64,000 nt of DNA from Maricaulis salignorans (GTDB lineage: Bacteria; Pseudomonadota; Alphaproteobacteria; Caulobacterales; Maricaulaceae): positions 1 through 64,000 of the forward strand of contig NZ_FNHG01000016.1 in NCBI RefSeq assembly GCF_900103475.1. The letters are read 5' to 3'. The notes beneath the pieces are model-generated. The model was given only the letters and a program-made list of their open reading frames with translations. It ran no database searches and had not been told where the DNA came from. How positions within the stretch are numbered: the stretch's first letter is position 1; every line of letters starts with the position of its first letter. Position numbers and translations under genes: made by a program. This document shows positions 53,671-62,255 of the stretch, piece by piece.

Positions 53671-55083
53671 ATGCTTCGACTTTTTATGGCCTTCGGGCTT
53701 CTCGTCAGTATCGCCGCCGCGTTGCTCGTCGCTTGGGCGCATCAATTGCCGGCGGTGATGCGTCCGGATCGTGAGGCGCCGCGATCCTATCTGATCACCA
53801 ATGCAAGCCTGCTCGACCCCGCGGCAGGGAGTGTGCAGGCAAATGGTCATGTCATGGTGATCGACGGGCGGATCGATCTCGTCGGGACGGGGCCCCTGCC
53901 GGCACGGCCCGGCGGTATCGCGCAGATCGATGCAGGCGGGCGCGTCCTGATGCCGGGCCTGATTGATGTGCATGTCCATGTTTTCGACGAGACGGATCTG
54001 GCGGCGGGCCTGGCCCGCGGCGTCACGACGGTGCGCAATATGGGCGGCTTTCCCTTTCACCTGCCGCTTGCCTCGCAAGTTGAGCGCGGGGAAATACTGG
54101 GGCCGCGCCTGTTGACGACCGGTCCGATCCTCAATGAGGTTGGTGGCCGCAATGGCAATGCCCTGCATGAAGCGGTCGACGGCGCGGACGAGGCGCGGGC
54201 CAGTGTGCGCCGGCAATACGCGGCCGGTTTTCGCCATCTCAAACTCTACTCGAACCTCTCCCGGGAAAGCTTCGCGGCAATCCGCGACGAGGCGGCCGTT
54301 CTGGGCATGACGATGGGCGGACACCCGGTCGAAGGCACACAGGCCGATCCGGTCGACTTCGCGGCCTCGCTGGATGCGGGTTTCCAGACGCTCGAACACA
54401 CCGAGTCAATCGTCTGGCACGCGTTGAATGACGAGACTGAGCCGGAGGGCGTTCGACAGCTTGCCGAGCAGATCGCTGCCTCAGGCACGATGATCGATCC
54501 GACATTGGTGGTGCATGAAAACCTGGCGCGGATCGTGGAGACCGAGGGGGCTCATATCACCCGCCCCGCCATGGCGAGCTATAATCCGGTGATTGCCGGG
54601 TATGAGCAGGAGAATTTCGAATTCTGGTCGCAATACCAGCCGGATGACCGCTCCCGCATGCAGGCCTTCTATGTCGAGGTCACCGGCGCCCTGCACGCCG
54701 CCGGTGTGCGCCTGACAGTCGGGACGGATTCCGGTGTCATGGCAACGCCGCACGGCATCTCGACCGTGCGCGAAATGGAGATACTGGTTGATGCCGGACT
54801 GACCCCGTCCGAGGCGATCCGCGCCGCGACGCTGAACGGGGCGGAGGTGTTGGGGCTGGACGGGCAGATCGGTTGCCTGGCGCCGGGCTGCGCCGCCGAC
54901 CTTGTCCTGGTCGCAGGCGATCCAACGCAGGACATCGCATGGCTCTACGAGATCGACGCAGTGATGCGCGATGGGCGCTGGCTTGATTTTGACACGCTGA
55001 CGGCCCTTGAAGAGGCGGGACATCACCCCTCATCACTGCGCACCTGGTGGCGTCTGGGACAGCACACCCGGGCGATACACTGA
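53671..55083 (+). CDS. Exported/membrane-anchored amidohydrolase
   Basis: A 470-residue metal-dependent hydrolase of the imidazolonepropionase/prolidase-like amidohydrolase group. The N-terminal hydrophobic stretch (FMAFGLLVSIAAALLVAWAH) is a signal or anchor. Metal ligands are H101 and H103 in GLIDVHVHVFDE, a Lys in HLKLYSNLS, His in MGGHPVEGTQ and LEHTESIVWH, and Asp in VGTDSGVMATPHG. The substrate is unknown. A strong bidirectional terminator follows. It is probably linked to the AraC-type regulator upstream. Confidence 0.88.
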   Translation: MLRLFMAFGLLVSIAAALLVAWAHQLPAVMRPDREAPRSYLITNASLLDPAAGSVQANGHVMVIDGRIDLVGTGPLPARPGGIAQIDAGGRVLMPGLIDVHVHVFDETDLAAGLARGVTTVRNMGGFPFHLPLASQVERGEILGPRLLTTGPILNEVGGRNGNALHEAVDGADEARASVRRQYAAGFRHLKLYSNLSRESFAAIRDEAAVLGMTMGGHPVEGTQADPVDFAASLDAGFQTLEHTESIVWHALNDETEPEGVRQLAEQIAASGTMIDPTLVVHENLARIVETEGAHITRPAMASYNPVIAGYEQENFEFWSQYQPDDRSRMQAFYVEVTGALHAAGVRLTVGTDSGVMATPHGISTVREMEILVDAGLTPSEAIRAATLNGAEVLGLDGQIGCLAPGCAADLVLVAGDPTQDIAWLYEIDAVMRDGRWLDFDTLTALEEAGHHPSSLRTWWRLGQHTRAIH

Positions 55084-55101
55084 CGGTAAACCGCCAAGAA
55101 A

Positions 55102-55128
55102 AAGGCCCGGCTGAAACAGCCGGGCCTT
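55102..55128. terminator. Bidirectional terminator between amidohydrolase and etfA
   Basis: AAGGCCCGGCTG (55102-55113) and CAGCCGGGCCTT (55117-55128) form a perfect 12-bp stem with loop AAA. AAGAAAA before it gives a T-run on the minus strand, serving etfA; the plus strand has only TT-GATCG-TTT. It sits between two convergent genes. Confidence 0.85.
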
Positions 55129-55151
55129 GATCGTTTCGATGCGAAGTCGGT

Positions 55152-56081
55152 CTAGCCCAGCGCCGCGTCGAGCTCGGGCAGGGCCACGAACAGGTCTGCG
55201 ACGAGGCCGTAATCGGCAACCTGGAAGATCGGGGCTTCCTCGTCCTTGTTGATGGCAACAATGACCTTGGAATCCTTCATGCCGGCGAGATGCTGGATCG
55301 CACCGGAAATGCCGACCGCGATATAAAGGTCAGGCGCGACGATCTTGCCGGTCTGGCCGACCTGGTAATCATTCGGCACGAAGCCGGCGTCGACCGCAGC
55401 GCGCGAGGCGCCGACGGCGGCACCGAGCTTGTCGGCGATGGAATCGAGCAGGTGGAAATTATCGCCCGATTGCATGCCGCGTCCGCCGGAGATGACGATC
55501 TTGGCCGCGGTCAGTTCCGGACGGTCCGATTTGGACATTTCTTCCGAGACATATTCCGATTTGAACGGGCCGGAGGAGGCCGCCATATTGTCCTGGGCCG
55601 CCGAACCGCCATCGCCAGCCTTGGCGAAATTGGTTGGGCGCACCGTGATGACTTTCTTGGCGTCGCTCGATTTGACCGTCATCAGCGCATTGCCGGCATA
55701 GACCGGGCGCACAAATGTGTCCGGGCTGACGACTTCGATGATTTCGGAAATCTGCATCACATCGAGATGGGCCGCGATGCGGGGCATGAAATTCTTGCCC
55801 GTCGTGGTCGCAGCGGCGAGCACCGCGTCATAATCGCCCATCATCGGGGTGATCAGGGCGTCGAGTGCTTCCGCAGTTGGCTTGGCGAAGACATCGGCTT
55901 CGGCATGGATCACCTTGGTGACGCCATCGAGCTTGGCAGCGGCATCGGCGACGCCCTGCGCGCCGGAACCGGCCACGAGGACATGAATATCCCCGCCCAG
56001 GGCCGCGGCGGCGGTGACGACGGCACGGGTGGCGTCATTGAGCTCTTGATTGTCATGTTCGGCAAAAACGAGAACAGCCAT
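55152..56081 (-). CDS. etfA: Electron transfer flavoprotein alpha subunit EtfA
   Basis: A 309-residue FAD-binding subunit that, with EtfB, takes electrons from acyl-CoA dehydrogenases and passes them to ETF-ubiquinone oxidoreductase. The C-terminal FAD block is [20 protein letters not shown], then [20 protein letters not shown] and [20 protein letters not shown]. It starts 1 base after the etfB stop. Length is normal. Confidence 0.96.
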   Translation of the reverse strand: MAVLVFAEHDNQELNDATRAVVTAAAALGGDIHVLVAGSGAQGVADAAAKLDGVTKVIHAEADVFAKPTAEALDALITPMMGDYDAVLAAATTTGKNFMPRIAAHLDVMQISEIIEVVSPDTFVRPVYAGNALMTVKSSDAKKVITVRPTNFAKAGDGGSAAQDNMAASSGPFKSEYVSEEMSKSDRPELTAAKIVISGGRGMQSGDNFHLLDSIADKLGAAVGASRAAVDAGFVPNDYQVGQTGKIVAPDLYIAVGISGAIQHLAGMKDSKVIVAINKDEEAPIFQVADYGLVADLFVALPELDAALG

Positions 56082-56082
56082 A

Positions 56083-56832
56083 TCAGATCACTCCCGCTTC
56101 GTTTTTCAGTTTGTCGACCAGTTGAGCGACGGATTCGACCTTGATACCGGCCTCGCGCTTCTTCGGTTCGGTCACCTTGACCACTTGCAGACGCGGCGCG
56201 AAATCGACGCCGTAATCGGCCGGGGTTTTCATGTCGATCGGCTTGCGCTTCGCCTTCATGATATTCGGCAGCGAGGCATAGCGTGGCTCATTGAGGCGCA
56301 GGTCGGTGGTGACGATGGCTGGCAATTGCAGCTTCACCGTCTGCAAACCGCCATCAATTTCGCGGGTTACGCTGGCAGCACCATCGGCAATCGCGACTTC
56401 CGAAGCGAATGTGCCTTGCGGCCAGTCGAGCAGGGCGGCGAGCATCTGGCCGGTCTGATTGCTGTCATCATCAATCGCCTGCTTGCCCAGGATCACCAGT
56501 TCCGGTGATTCTTCCGCGACAACGGCTTTCAGCGCCTTGGCGACGCCGAGCGGTTCGACCAGATCATCGGTCTGAATCAGAATGCCGCGATCGGCGCCCA
56601 TGGCAAGCGCGGTGCGGATCGTTTCCTGCGCCTGGGTCGGTCCGACCGAGACGACGATGATTTCTGTCGCGACACCCTTTTCCTTGAGACGGATCGCTTC
56701 TTCGACCGCAATCTCGCAGAACGGGTTCATGGACATTTTGACGTTGGCGAGGTCAACACCTGACTGATCAGGCTTCACGCGGACCTTCACGTTGTAATCA
56801 ACGACCCGTTTGATGGGGACGAGAATCTTCAT
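56083..56832 (-). CDS. etfB: Electron transfer flavoprotein beta subunit EtfB
   Basis: A 249-residue AMP-binding subunit of the ETF. It starts [20 protein letters not shown] and contains the family signature [16 protein letters not shown] near residues 196-211 and the recognition-loop region [21 protein letters not shown] chose the ATG at 56832. The upstream region 56833-56963 has no gene. In related genomes etfBA lies near the cobalamin adenosyltransferase and HIG1-like genes that also occur in this window at 60-62 kb. Confidence 0.96.
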   Translation of the reverse strand: MKILVPIKRVVDYNVKVRVKPDQSGVDLANVKMSMNPFCEIAVEEAIRLKEKGVATEIIVVSVGPTQAQETIRTALAMGADRGILIQTDDLVEPLGVAKALKAVVAEESPELVILGKQAIDDDSNQTGQMLAALLDWPQGTFASEVAIADGAASVTREIDGGLQTVKLQLPAIVTTDLRLNEPRYASLPNIMKAKRKPIDMKTPADYGVDFAPRLQVVKVTEPKKREAGIKVESVAQLVDKLKNEAGVI

Positions 56833-56963
56833 GCCGGAGCTCCGAATTTGGACGCGCACGGGGAGGGGCGCACCTTGAAAGGACAGGCGCCGAACCTGCC
56901 TATGCCTGCGCTTTAAGTCAATGTGACGCGTTGGCTGACGTGCGCGTCAAATCACAGCAGGTC

Positions 56964-57512
56964 TCAATCCTTCATCCAGGCCGAAACCGCGCCTCCCGGC
57001 GCAACCGCGAAACGCCACAGGGCGTAGAGCCCGGCCGAGGCGATGGCACATATTGTCAGGATCGCCGGGATGAACCAGGCGCCGAGCACTTCCTCGGCAC
57101 CGTCCTGCGCTTCGTAGGAGAGGGCCCAGTCGCCGCTCGCGAAGTGCCACAGGCCGACGCCCTGCGCATTGAAGATTTCCATCACCGCCATATGGAGAAA
57201 GATCAGCACGAAGATCCCGGCGACGCCGAGCGCCAGGATTGAGCCGTAGTGGAGGAGAATGGCGGCCGGGCGGCGCCAGGTCGGCGGCGCGGCAGGCAGA
57301 TCGCCATAGCCGGCGATGGCGGCCTGAAGCCGTGTAAACTCGTCACCCTCGGTCAGCTCCGCCATCGCGTCGCGGATATGGGTGGCGGCTTCGGCGCTGA
57401 TGTCTGCGCGGTCGGCGGCGTCGAGATTGCGATTGGCCCAGCCGAGACGGCGCTGGAAATCCTGCCACAGGCGGCGGGCCTGCGGCGTTGAGAATGCGAG
57501 AAGCCCGGTCAT
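56964..57512 (-). CDS. HAAS/DUF1700-like membrane protein paired with PadR
   Basis: A 182-residue protein. The first 85 residues are helical (LWQDFQRRLGWANRNLDAAD and ISAEAATHIRDAMAEL, ending GYGDLP), resembling the HAAS/DUF1700 domain; two to three membrane helices follow (HYGSILALGVAGIFVLIFLH and AWFIPAILTICAIASAGLYA). The start at 57512 overlaps the PadR stop by 4 bases (ATGA). PadR-HAAS pairs are known sensor/regulator modules, so signalling across the membrane is likely. The assignment is moderate. Confidence 0.75.
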   Translation of the reverse strand: MTGLLAFSTPQARRLWQDFQRRLGWANRNLDAADRADISAEAATHIRDAMAELTEGDEFTRLQAAIAGYGDLPAAPPTWRRPAAILLHYGSILALGVAGIFVLIFLHMAVMEIFNAQGVGLWHFASGDWALSYEAQDGAEEVLGAWFIPAILTICAIASAGLYALWRFAVAPGGAVSAWMKD

Positions 57513-57868
57513 GATGTCACCTCCTGGGCATCCAGCGCGGCACTCATCGCCGCCCAGATGGCCTTCATCTCGGCGAGCACTTCGGCGCCGAATTGTGTGG
57601 TTGTGTAGTATTTGCGCGGTGCGCCGCTGTCCTCGGCCACCCATTCGGCGGTGACCAGCCCGTCATTGCGCATCCGCGTCAGCACCGGATAGACCGTGCC
57701 TTCGGCGAGGTTTTCGAAGCCGGGCACCTGTTTCAGGCTGGCGACGATCTGATAGCCATAGGCGCGGCCGGCCTGCAGGCGGGCCAGCAGCAACATCTCG
57801 AAATACCCCTTGCGGGCCTGGGAAATCCAGCGTTCCAGCACGCCTGCCTTATCCGTCATGTCCGCCAT
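57509..57868 (-). CDS. PadR-family transcriptional regulator
   Basis: A 119-residue winged-helix regulator. Signature blocks are KGYFEMLLLARLQAGRAYGY, then QIVASLKQVPGFENLAEGTV, YPVLTRMRNDGLV and APRKYYTTTQFGAEVLAEM. PadR proteins bind inverted repeats as dimers and usually repress a neighbouring operon. It is divergent from the serine hydrolase gene, and an inverted-repeat site lies between them. It is coupled to the HAAS-like gene by a 4-base overlap. Confidence 0.92.
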   Translation of the reverse strand: MADMTDKAGVLERWISQARKGYFEMLLLARLQAGRAYGYQIVASLKQVPGFENLAEGTVYPVLTRMRNDGLVTAEWVAEDSGAPRKYYTTTQFGAEVLAEMKAIWAAMSAALDAQEVTS

Positions 57869-57916
57869 GAATGCCTCGCCGATCTAGTTCGCCCATTGGT
57901 ATCCCTTGTATTCCCT

Positions 57917-57954
57917 TATAGCAAGATATATAGCAATGCATAGTAGTTGCTATA
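57917..57954. promoter_or_regulatory. Candidate PadR operator: TATAGCAA repeats
   Basis: TATAGCAA occurs at 57917-57924 and 57929-57936, and its inverse TTGCTATA at 57947-57954. The second and third copies form a perfect 8-bp inverted repeat with a 10-base spacer. The site lies in the short AT-rich gap between the divergent PadR and serine hydrolase genes. Confidence 0.65.
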
Positions 57955-57970
57955 ACCAAGGAATAGACCA

Positions 57971-59485
57971 ATGCGCACACTCAACCTCGTCCGCCTCGTC
58001 GCGGGATTAGCGGCGCTGGGCTGGGTCGCCTTCATTGCGGCAGACCTGCGCCCCTTCACCGGCATTGATCCGGACGCCTCGCCGGCAGAGATGGCGGCGG
58101 AGCTCGACAGCGTGCTCGACCGGGCGATGCGGCAATATTCGATCGCTGGCGTCGCCGCCGGTGCGCTGCGCGATGGGGAGGTCATCTGGTCGGCCCGCCG
58201 CGGCGCGGCGCGCGAAGACGGCTCGCCCGTGACCGGCCAGACCGCCTTCAATCTCGGCTCGATCTCCAAACCGGTCACGGTCTGGGCCGTTCTCACCCTG
58301 GCTCGGGACGGACGCATCGATCTAGACGCGCCGGTCCAGTCCTACCTGACCCGCTTCACCCTGCCCGAAAGTGAATTCGACCCCTCGGGTGTGACCATTC
58401 GCCGGCTGCTGCAGCATGTCGGCGGCATCAATATCCATGGCTATGGCGGCTACAGCCCCGAGGAGGACCAGCCCGCCGATATCGTCGAGCTGTCACAGAC
58501 CTATGAGCCGCTCCAGCTGGTGCGCGAGCCGGGTAGTGCGCCGAGTTATTCCGGCGGCGGCTATGTCATGCTGCAGATGATGATCGAGGATGTGAGCGGG
58601 CAGGGCTTTGATGCCTATGTGCGCGAGCAGGTCTTCGCGCCGCTGGGCATGAACGATAGCGGCTTCATCGAGGCCGATCTTCCCACCCGATCGGCGGCGT
58701 TCAATTATTATCGCCGGGAAATCGAGGATTTGCGCGATGTCGCGCTGGCGGCCGCCGGTGTCTATGTCTCGGGCGATGACCTGGAGGCTTTCCTGCGCGC
58801 CCATCTCGATGGCGGCGGTGTGCTGTCCGCTCTGTGGCTCGACCAGGCCTTCGCCCCGTCGGAAGGTACGCCCGGAATCGGCATGAGCTATACCCGCCTC
58901 GAAACACCGGCCGGACTACTGATTGGCCATGGCGGCAATAATTCCAGCTGGAATGCCCAGATCTATGTCCGTCCGGCAACCGGCGACGCCTTCTACTTCA
59001 TGACCAATGCGACCTCGGGCGCCCAGCTCGACTTCGATCTCAGCTGCACCTGGTTGTCAGCGGCCCGCGAGATGGATGTGGAGGCGGTCTGCGCCGAGGC
59101 TCTCGAGCTGACGCACCAGATCAGCCTGGCGGCAGGCCTGACCGGCCTGGGCGCGATCGCGGTTTTCTATTGGTTGCTGGCTGGTTTCGCCGCGGGGCGA
59201 CGGCGCTTCAGTGTTCCGCCAAAGGGTCGCGGTCCGCTGCGTTTGACCGTGCGGCTGGTTCTTTGCGCGGTGTCCGTGATCGCCGCGAGCGTCGCTGCTT
59301 GGTTCTTCTACACCAACTCAGTGATGTGGCGTACGCAGGTCATCCTGATCGACGAGATGCCGGTCGATGAATTTGAACGCCTCTTGCCGATGGTTCTCGC
59401 CTTGCTGACCGGTTTGGCCCTGAGCCTGTGGTCCAGTCCGGTTCCGCGAGCTGTCAGCGGCGCGGGAAAAACGCGGCAGGCCTGA
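57971..59485 (+). CDS. Membrane serine hydrolase (beta-lactamase/PBP4-like)
   Basis: A 504-residue protein with an N-terminal helix (LVRLVAGLAALGWVAFIAAD), a class C beta-lactamase-like domain, and C-terminal membrane helices near residues 385-410, 425-450 and 460-485. The SxxK nucleophile motif is S97-K100 in NLGSISKPVTVW; the second motif is YSGGGYVML (Y-x-G variant), and the third is GHGGNN (H-x-G). The substrate may be a peptide, ester or cell-wall fragment. It is probably controlled by the divergent PadR. Confidence 0.87.
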   Translation: MRTLNLVRLVAGLAALGWVAFIAADLRPFTGIDPDASPAEMAAELDSVLDRAMRQYSIAGVAAGALRDGEVIWSARRGAAREDGSPVTGQTAFNLGSISKPVTVWAVLTLARDGRIDLDAPVQSYLTRFTLPESEFDPSGVTIRRLLQHVGGINIHGYGGYSPEEDQPADIVELSQTYEPLQLVREPGSAPSYSGGGYVMLQMMIEDVSGQGFDAYVREQVFAPLGMNDSGFIEADLPTRSAAFNYYRREIEDLRDVALAAAGVYVSGDDLEAFLRAHLDGGGVLSALWLDQAFAPSEGTPGIGMSYTRLETPAGLLIGHGGNNSSWNAQIYVRPATGDAFYFMTNATSGAQLDFDLSCTWLSAAREMDVEAVCAEALELTHQISLAAGLTGLGAIAVFYWLLAGFAAGRRRFSVPPKGRGPLRLTVRLVLCAVSVIAASVAAWFFYTNSVMWRTQVILIDEMPVDEFERLLPMVLALLTGLALSLWSSPVPRAVSGAGKTRQA

Positions 59486-59541
59486 GCCTGACCTGATGCT
59501 GCAGGCGCGCCGGGCGCGTCTGCAGCATCTGCGTCAAGTCG

Positions 59542-60135
59542 CTATTCGGCTGGCGCGGGAACTTCCATCTCGGTCGAGATGAAAAGGTCGATCTCGTCGG
59601 AGACATAAGGGACGGCATAGCCCATATCCCATTGCGAACGGACCAGCATGCCAGTGGCGGTGAAACCGAGCTTGGAGCGGCCATCGCGGGTTTCGCCGGC
59701 ATTATTGAGCGTGACATCCAGGGAGACCGGGTGGGTCTGGCCATTCATGGTCAGATCGCCGGTCATCACGCCGGTCTCGCCATCTTCGGTCTCAAAACCG
59801 GTGCCGACAAAATGCGCCGTCGGGGTGAGAGCCGTGTCGAAGAAGTCACCGGAATTGAGATGGCCGATGAAAGCGTCCTGCCCGGCACCCGCCCACAGGC
59901 CGCTGATCAGGTTGAAGGTGATATCGACCGTTGAATTCGCCGGAGTCTCCAGGTCGAGATCGAGCGTGCCGTCATAATCGGTGAATTGCAGAGACTGGCG
60001 TGAATAGCCCTGGTGGTCCCAGCTGGCGCTGACGACGGTGTGGCTGCGGTCGAATTCATAGGCGACAGGCTCGGCTGACGCGCTGGAGAAAGCCAGCAGG
60101 GCAGCCGGGGCAGCGGCGAGAAAAAGGCGGAACAT
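59542..60135 (-). CDS. YceI-family periplasmic lipid-binding protein
   Basis: A 197-residue secreted protein. The signal MFRLFLAAAPAALLAFSSAS is cleaved after ASA. The mature lipocalin-like domain starts YEFDRSHTVVSASWDHQGYS and continues with FFDTALTPTAHFVGTGFETE and VSLDVTLNN. YceI proteins bind polyisoprenoids or amphiphiles; the ligand here is unknown. GGGAG lies 8 bases before the ATG at 60135. It stands alone between two larger genes. Confidence 0.9.
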   Translation of the reverse strand: MFRLFLAAAPAALLAFSSASAEPVAYEFDRSHTVVSASWDHQGYSRQSLQFTDYDGTLDLDLETPANSTVDITFNLISGLWAGAGQDAFIGHLNSGDFFDTALTPTAHFVGTGFETEDGETGVMTGDLTMNGQTHPVSLDVTLNNAGETRDGRSKLGFTATGMLVRSQWDMGYAVPYVSDEIDLFISTEMEVPAPAE

Positions 60136-60264
60136 GCGGTCACTCCCAGGTGATTTGAAAACAGTGTGCATTGAAAACTGTTCGCAACACATAATGCGTC
60201 TGGCGGGGAAATCGAGCCCGCTCGCGCGAAGTTGATGTTTCCATGCCGGAAAGAATGCGCGGCC

Positions 60265-60840
60265 TCAGCGTTCGCCGCCGGGCACCCAGAGCACATCGCT
60301 GCGCCCTTCATCATTGGTGATGCGGGCCATCACGAAAATCAGATCGGACAGGCGGTTGAGATATTTCAGCGCTGCCGGATTGATGCGGGCGCCACCGGCG
60401 ATAAGGGCGGAGAGTTTGCGTTCGGCGCGGCGGCAAATGGTGCGCGACAGGTGCAGACGTGCGGCCGCCTCGCTGCCGCCGGGCAGGATGAAGGAGTTCA
60501 GCCGCGACAGGCGCGCATTGAGCGCGTCGATCTCGGTTTCCAGACGGGTCACCTGGCCCTCGGTGATGCGCAGGGGCTCGAAGCCAAGCGGTTCATCGCT
60601 TTCAGGCACACACAAATCACCGCCCAGATCGAACAGGTCATTCTGGATCCGCTTCAGGGCCGCATCGAGTTCATGCCCGCCGCCGAGTGCGGCGCGGGCA
60701 AGACCGAGGGAGGAATTCGTCTCGTCAACATCCCCGTAGGCATCGACCCTCGGGTCATGCTTCACTGTCAGGGACATGTCGCCGAGACGGGTTTGGCCGG
60801 CGTCGCCGGTACGGGTGTAGATTTTGTTGAGCTTGACCAT
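60265..60840 (-). CDS. Cob(I)alamin adenosyltransferase, PduO type
   Basis: A 191-residue trimeric ATP:corrinoid adenosyltransferase that makes adenosylcobalamin. The ATP-binding N-terminus is KIYTRTGDAGQTRLGDMSLT, then VDAYGDVDETNSSLGLARAA; the later block is HLSRTICRRAERKLSALI. A role supplying the cofactor to methylmalonyl-CoA mutase is likely but no mutase gene is present here. It is divergent from the second serine hydrolase. Confidence 0.94.
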   Translation of the reverse strand: MVKLNKIYTRTGDAGQTRLGDMSLTVKHDPRVDAYGDVDETNSSLGLARAALGGGHELDAALKRIQNDLFDLGGDLCVPESDEPLGFEPLRITEGQVTRLETEIDALNARLSRLNSFILPGGSEAAARLHLSRTICRRAERKLSALIAGGARINPAALKYLNRLSDLIFVMARITNDEGRSDVLWVPGGER

Positions 60841-60930
60841 GATGTCTGTCTAGCGCTTCGGCGCGCGCGGCGCGAGCCCCGCATCAGAGACAGGTGCCTG
60901 GCCAATCGCGCAACAGTTCAGGGAGATGAG

Positions 60931-62049
60931 ATGATGATCCGCAATGTCGCAATCGCGTTGGCCGTACTGGCCAGCCCTACAGCCCTCGCACAATCCGCAG
61001 CCAATGATGCCAGGCTCGCGGCCCTGGCGCAGCAGGCGCGCGCAGCGAGCGGATCGCCGGCGGTTGCGGTGATGCTCTGGCAGGACGGCGAGACGCGCAT
61101 CGGTGTGGCCGGCGTTCGTGCCGAGGGCAGTGATGTGGCGGTTACGCCTGATGATCTCTGGCATATCGGCTCCGACACCAAGGCGATGACGGCGATGCTG
61201 GCGGCGCGGCTGGTGGAGGCAGGTGTCATCAGCTGGGACGACACGATTGGCGAGCATCTTGGCGGTGTGATCGAGGACATGGACCCGGCCTATCCGGCGC
61301 TGACCTTTCGCCATCTTCTCAGTCATCGTGCCGGACTGCCGGCCAATATAGGTCTGGTCGACATGATCCGCTTTCAGATGGAAGGCACCGGTGGCCGGTC
61401 CATGCCGGAGCAGCGGCTGGACTACGCTCTCAGAATGTTGCGCACGGCACCCGCGGCCGATGCCGAAACCGAATTCCTCTATTCCAATGCCGGCTATGTC
61501 GTCGCCGGTGCCATGCTCGAACAGGCCACCGGGCAGAGCTGGGAAAACCTGATGGCGGCCCAGGTATTCGAACCACTCGGCCTGGCCTCGGCCGGTTTCG
61601 GACCTCCGGGCAGCGCCGACGAACTCGACCAGCCGCGCGGTCACCGCTCCGGCCTGCTCGGCGGTTTGACGGCCGTGCCGCCGGGGCCGCGGGCCGACAA
61701 TCCGCCCGTGCTCGGACCGGCGGGAACCGTGCATGTCTCGCTGGTGGATCTTGGACGCTATCTGGGCGCCCAAATGGCGGGTAATCGTGGAGAGGCGGGC
61801 GATTACCTGACGGCAGACAGCTGGCAGACCCTGCACACGCCGCCCTTCGGCGGCGATTATGCCCTGGGCTGGGCGCTCCAGAATGGCCGCCTGATCCATG
61901 CCGGGTCGAACACGATGTGGTTTGTGCAGATCGTGATGGATCCGCAGCGCGACCGTGCTGTGGTCATTGCCTTCAATGATGGCCGGGTGGACAGGGTCGC
62001 GCCGACGATGGCGCCGGTTTTCGAGGCCTTGCTGCCAGAGGCCGACTAG
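60931..62049 (+). CDS. Exported serine hydrolase (beta-lactamase family)
   Basis: A 372-residue secreted protein with a signal peptide (RNVAIALAVLASPTALAQ). The SxxK motif is S81-K84 in HIGSDTKAMTAML, the second motif is YSNAGY, and the third is HAGSNTMW. It has no C-terminal membrane helices, unlike the serine hydrolase at 58 kb, so the two are distinct subtypes. The start at 60931 (or 60934) follows GGGAG. The open frame upstream overlaps the adenosyltransferase gene and is not coding. Confidence 0.88.
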   Translation: MMIRNVAIALAVLASPTALAQSAANDARLAALAQQARAASGSPAVAVMLWQDGETRIGVAGVRAEGSDVAVTPDDLWHIGSDTKAMTAMLAARLVEAGVISWDDTIGEHLGGVIEDMDPAYPALTFRHLLSHRAGLPANIGLVDMIRFQMEGTGGRSMPEQRLDYALRMLRTAPAADAETEFLYSNAGYVVAGAMLEQATGQSWENLMAAQVFEPLGLASAGFGPPGSADELDQPRGHRSGLLGGLTAVPPGPRADNPPVLGPAGTVHVSLVDLGRYLGAQMAGNRGEAGDYLTADSWQTLHTPPFGGDYALGWALQNGRLIHAGSNTMWFVQIVMDPQRDRAVVIAFNDGRVDRVAPTMAPVFEALLPEAD

Positions 62050-62255
62050 CCGCCCCAGTGTTCCTTGGCGAAATAGATCAGCCCGATCAGCACGACCGCA
62101 GAGAATTGCAGCACGATCCGCAGCCGCATCAGCTTGTTGGAGCGCGAACGTGCCTCATCGCCGGAGCGGTAGAGGGTATAGATGCCGAAACCAAGCACGA
62201 TCACGACAGCGAGCATGGCGATGTAGAGCAGTCCGGTTAGCAGATCGACGGCCAT
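62046..62255 (-). CDS. HIG1-like twin-transmembrane small protein
   Basis: A 69-residue protein with two helices (LLYIAMLAVVIVLGFGIYTL and LQFSAVVLIGLIYFA) joined by the loop RSGDEARSRSNKLMRLRI. The NKLMRLRIVLQ block matches the HIG1 pattern, and such small proteins lie next to cobalamin adenosyltransferase in many alphaproteobacteria, perhaps helping respiratory complexes. The ATG overlaps the Rieske gene stop (TGATG). The stop overlaps the end of the convergent serine hydrolase gene by 4 bases. Confidence 0.8.
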   Translation of the reverse strand: MAVDLLTGLLYIAMLAVVIVLGFGIYTLYRSGDEARSRSNKLMRLRIVLQFSAVVLIGLIYFAKEHWGG

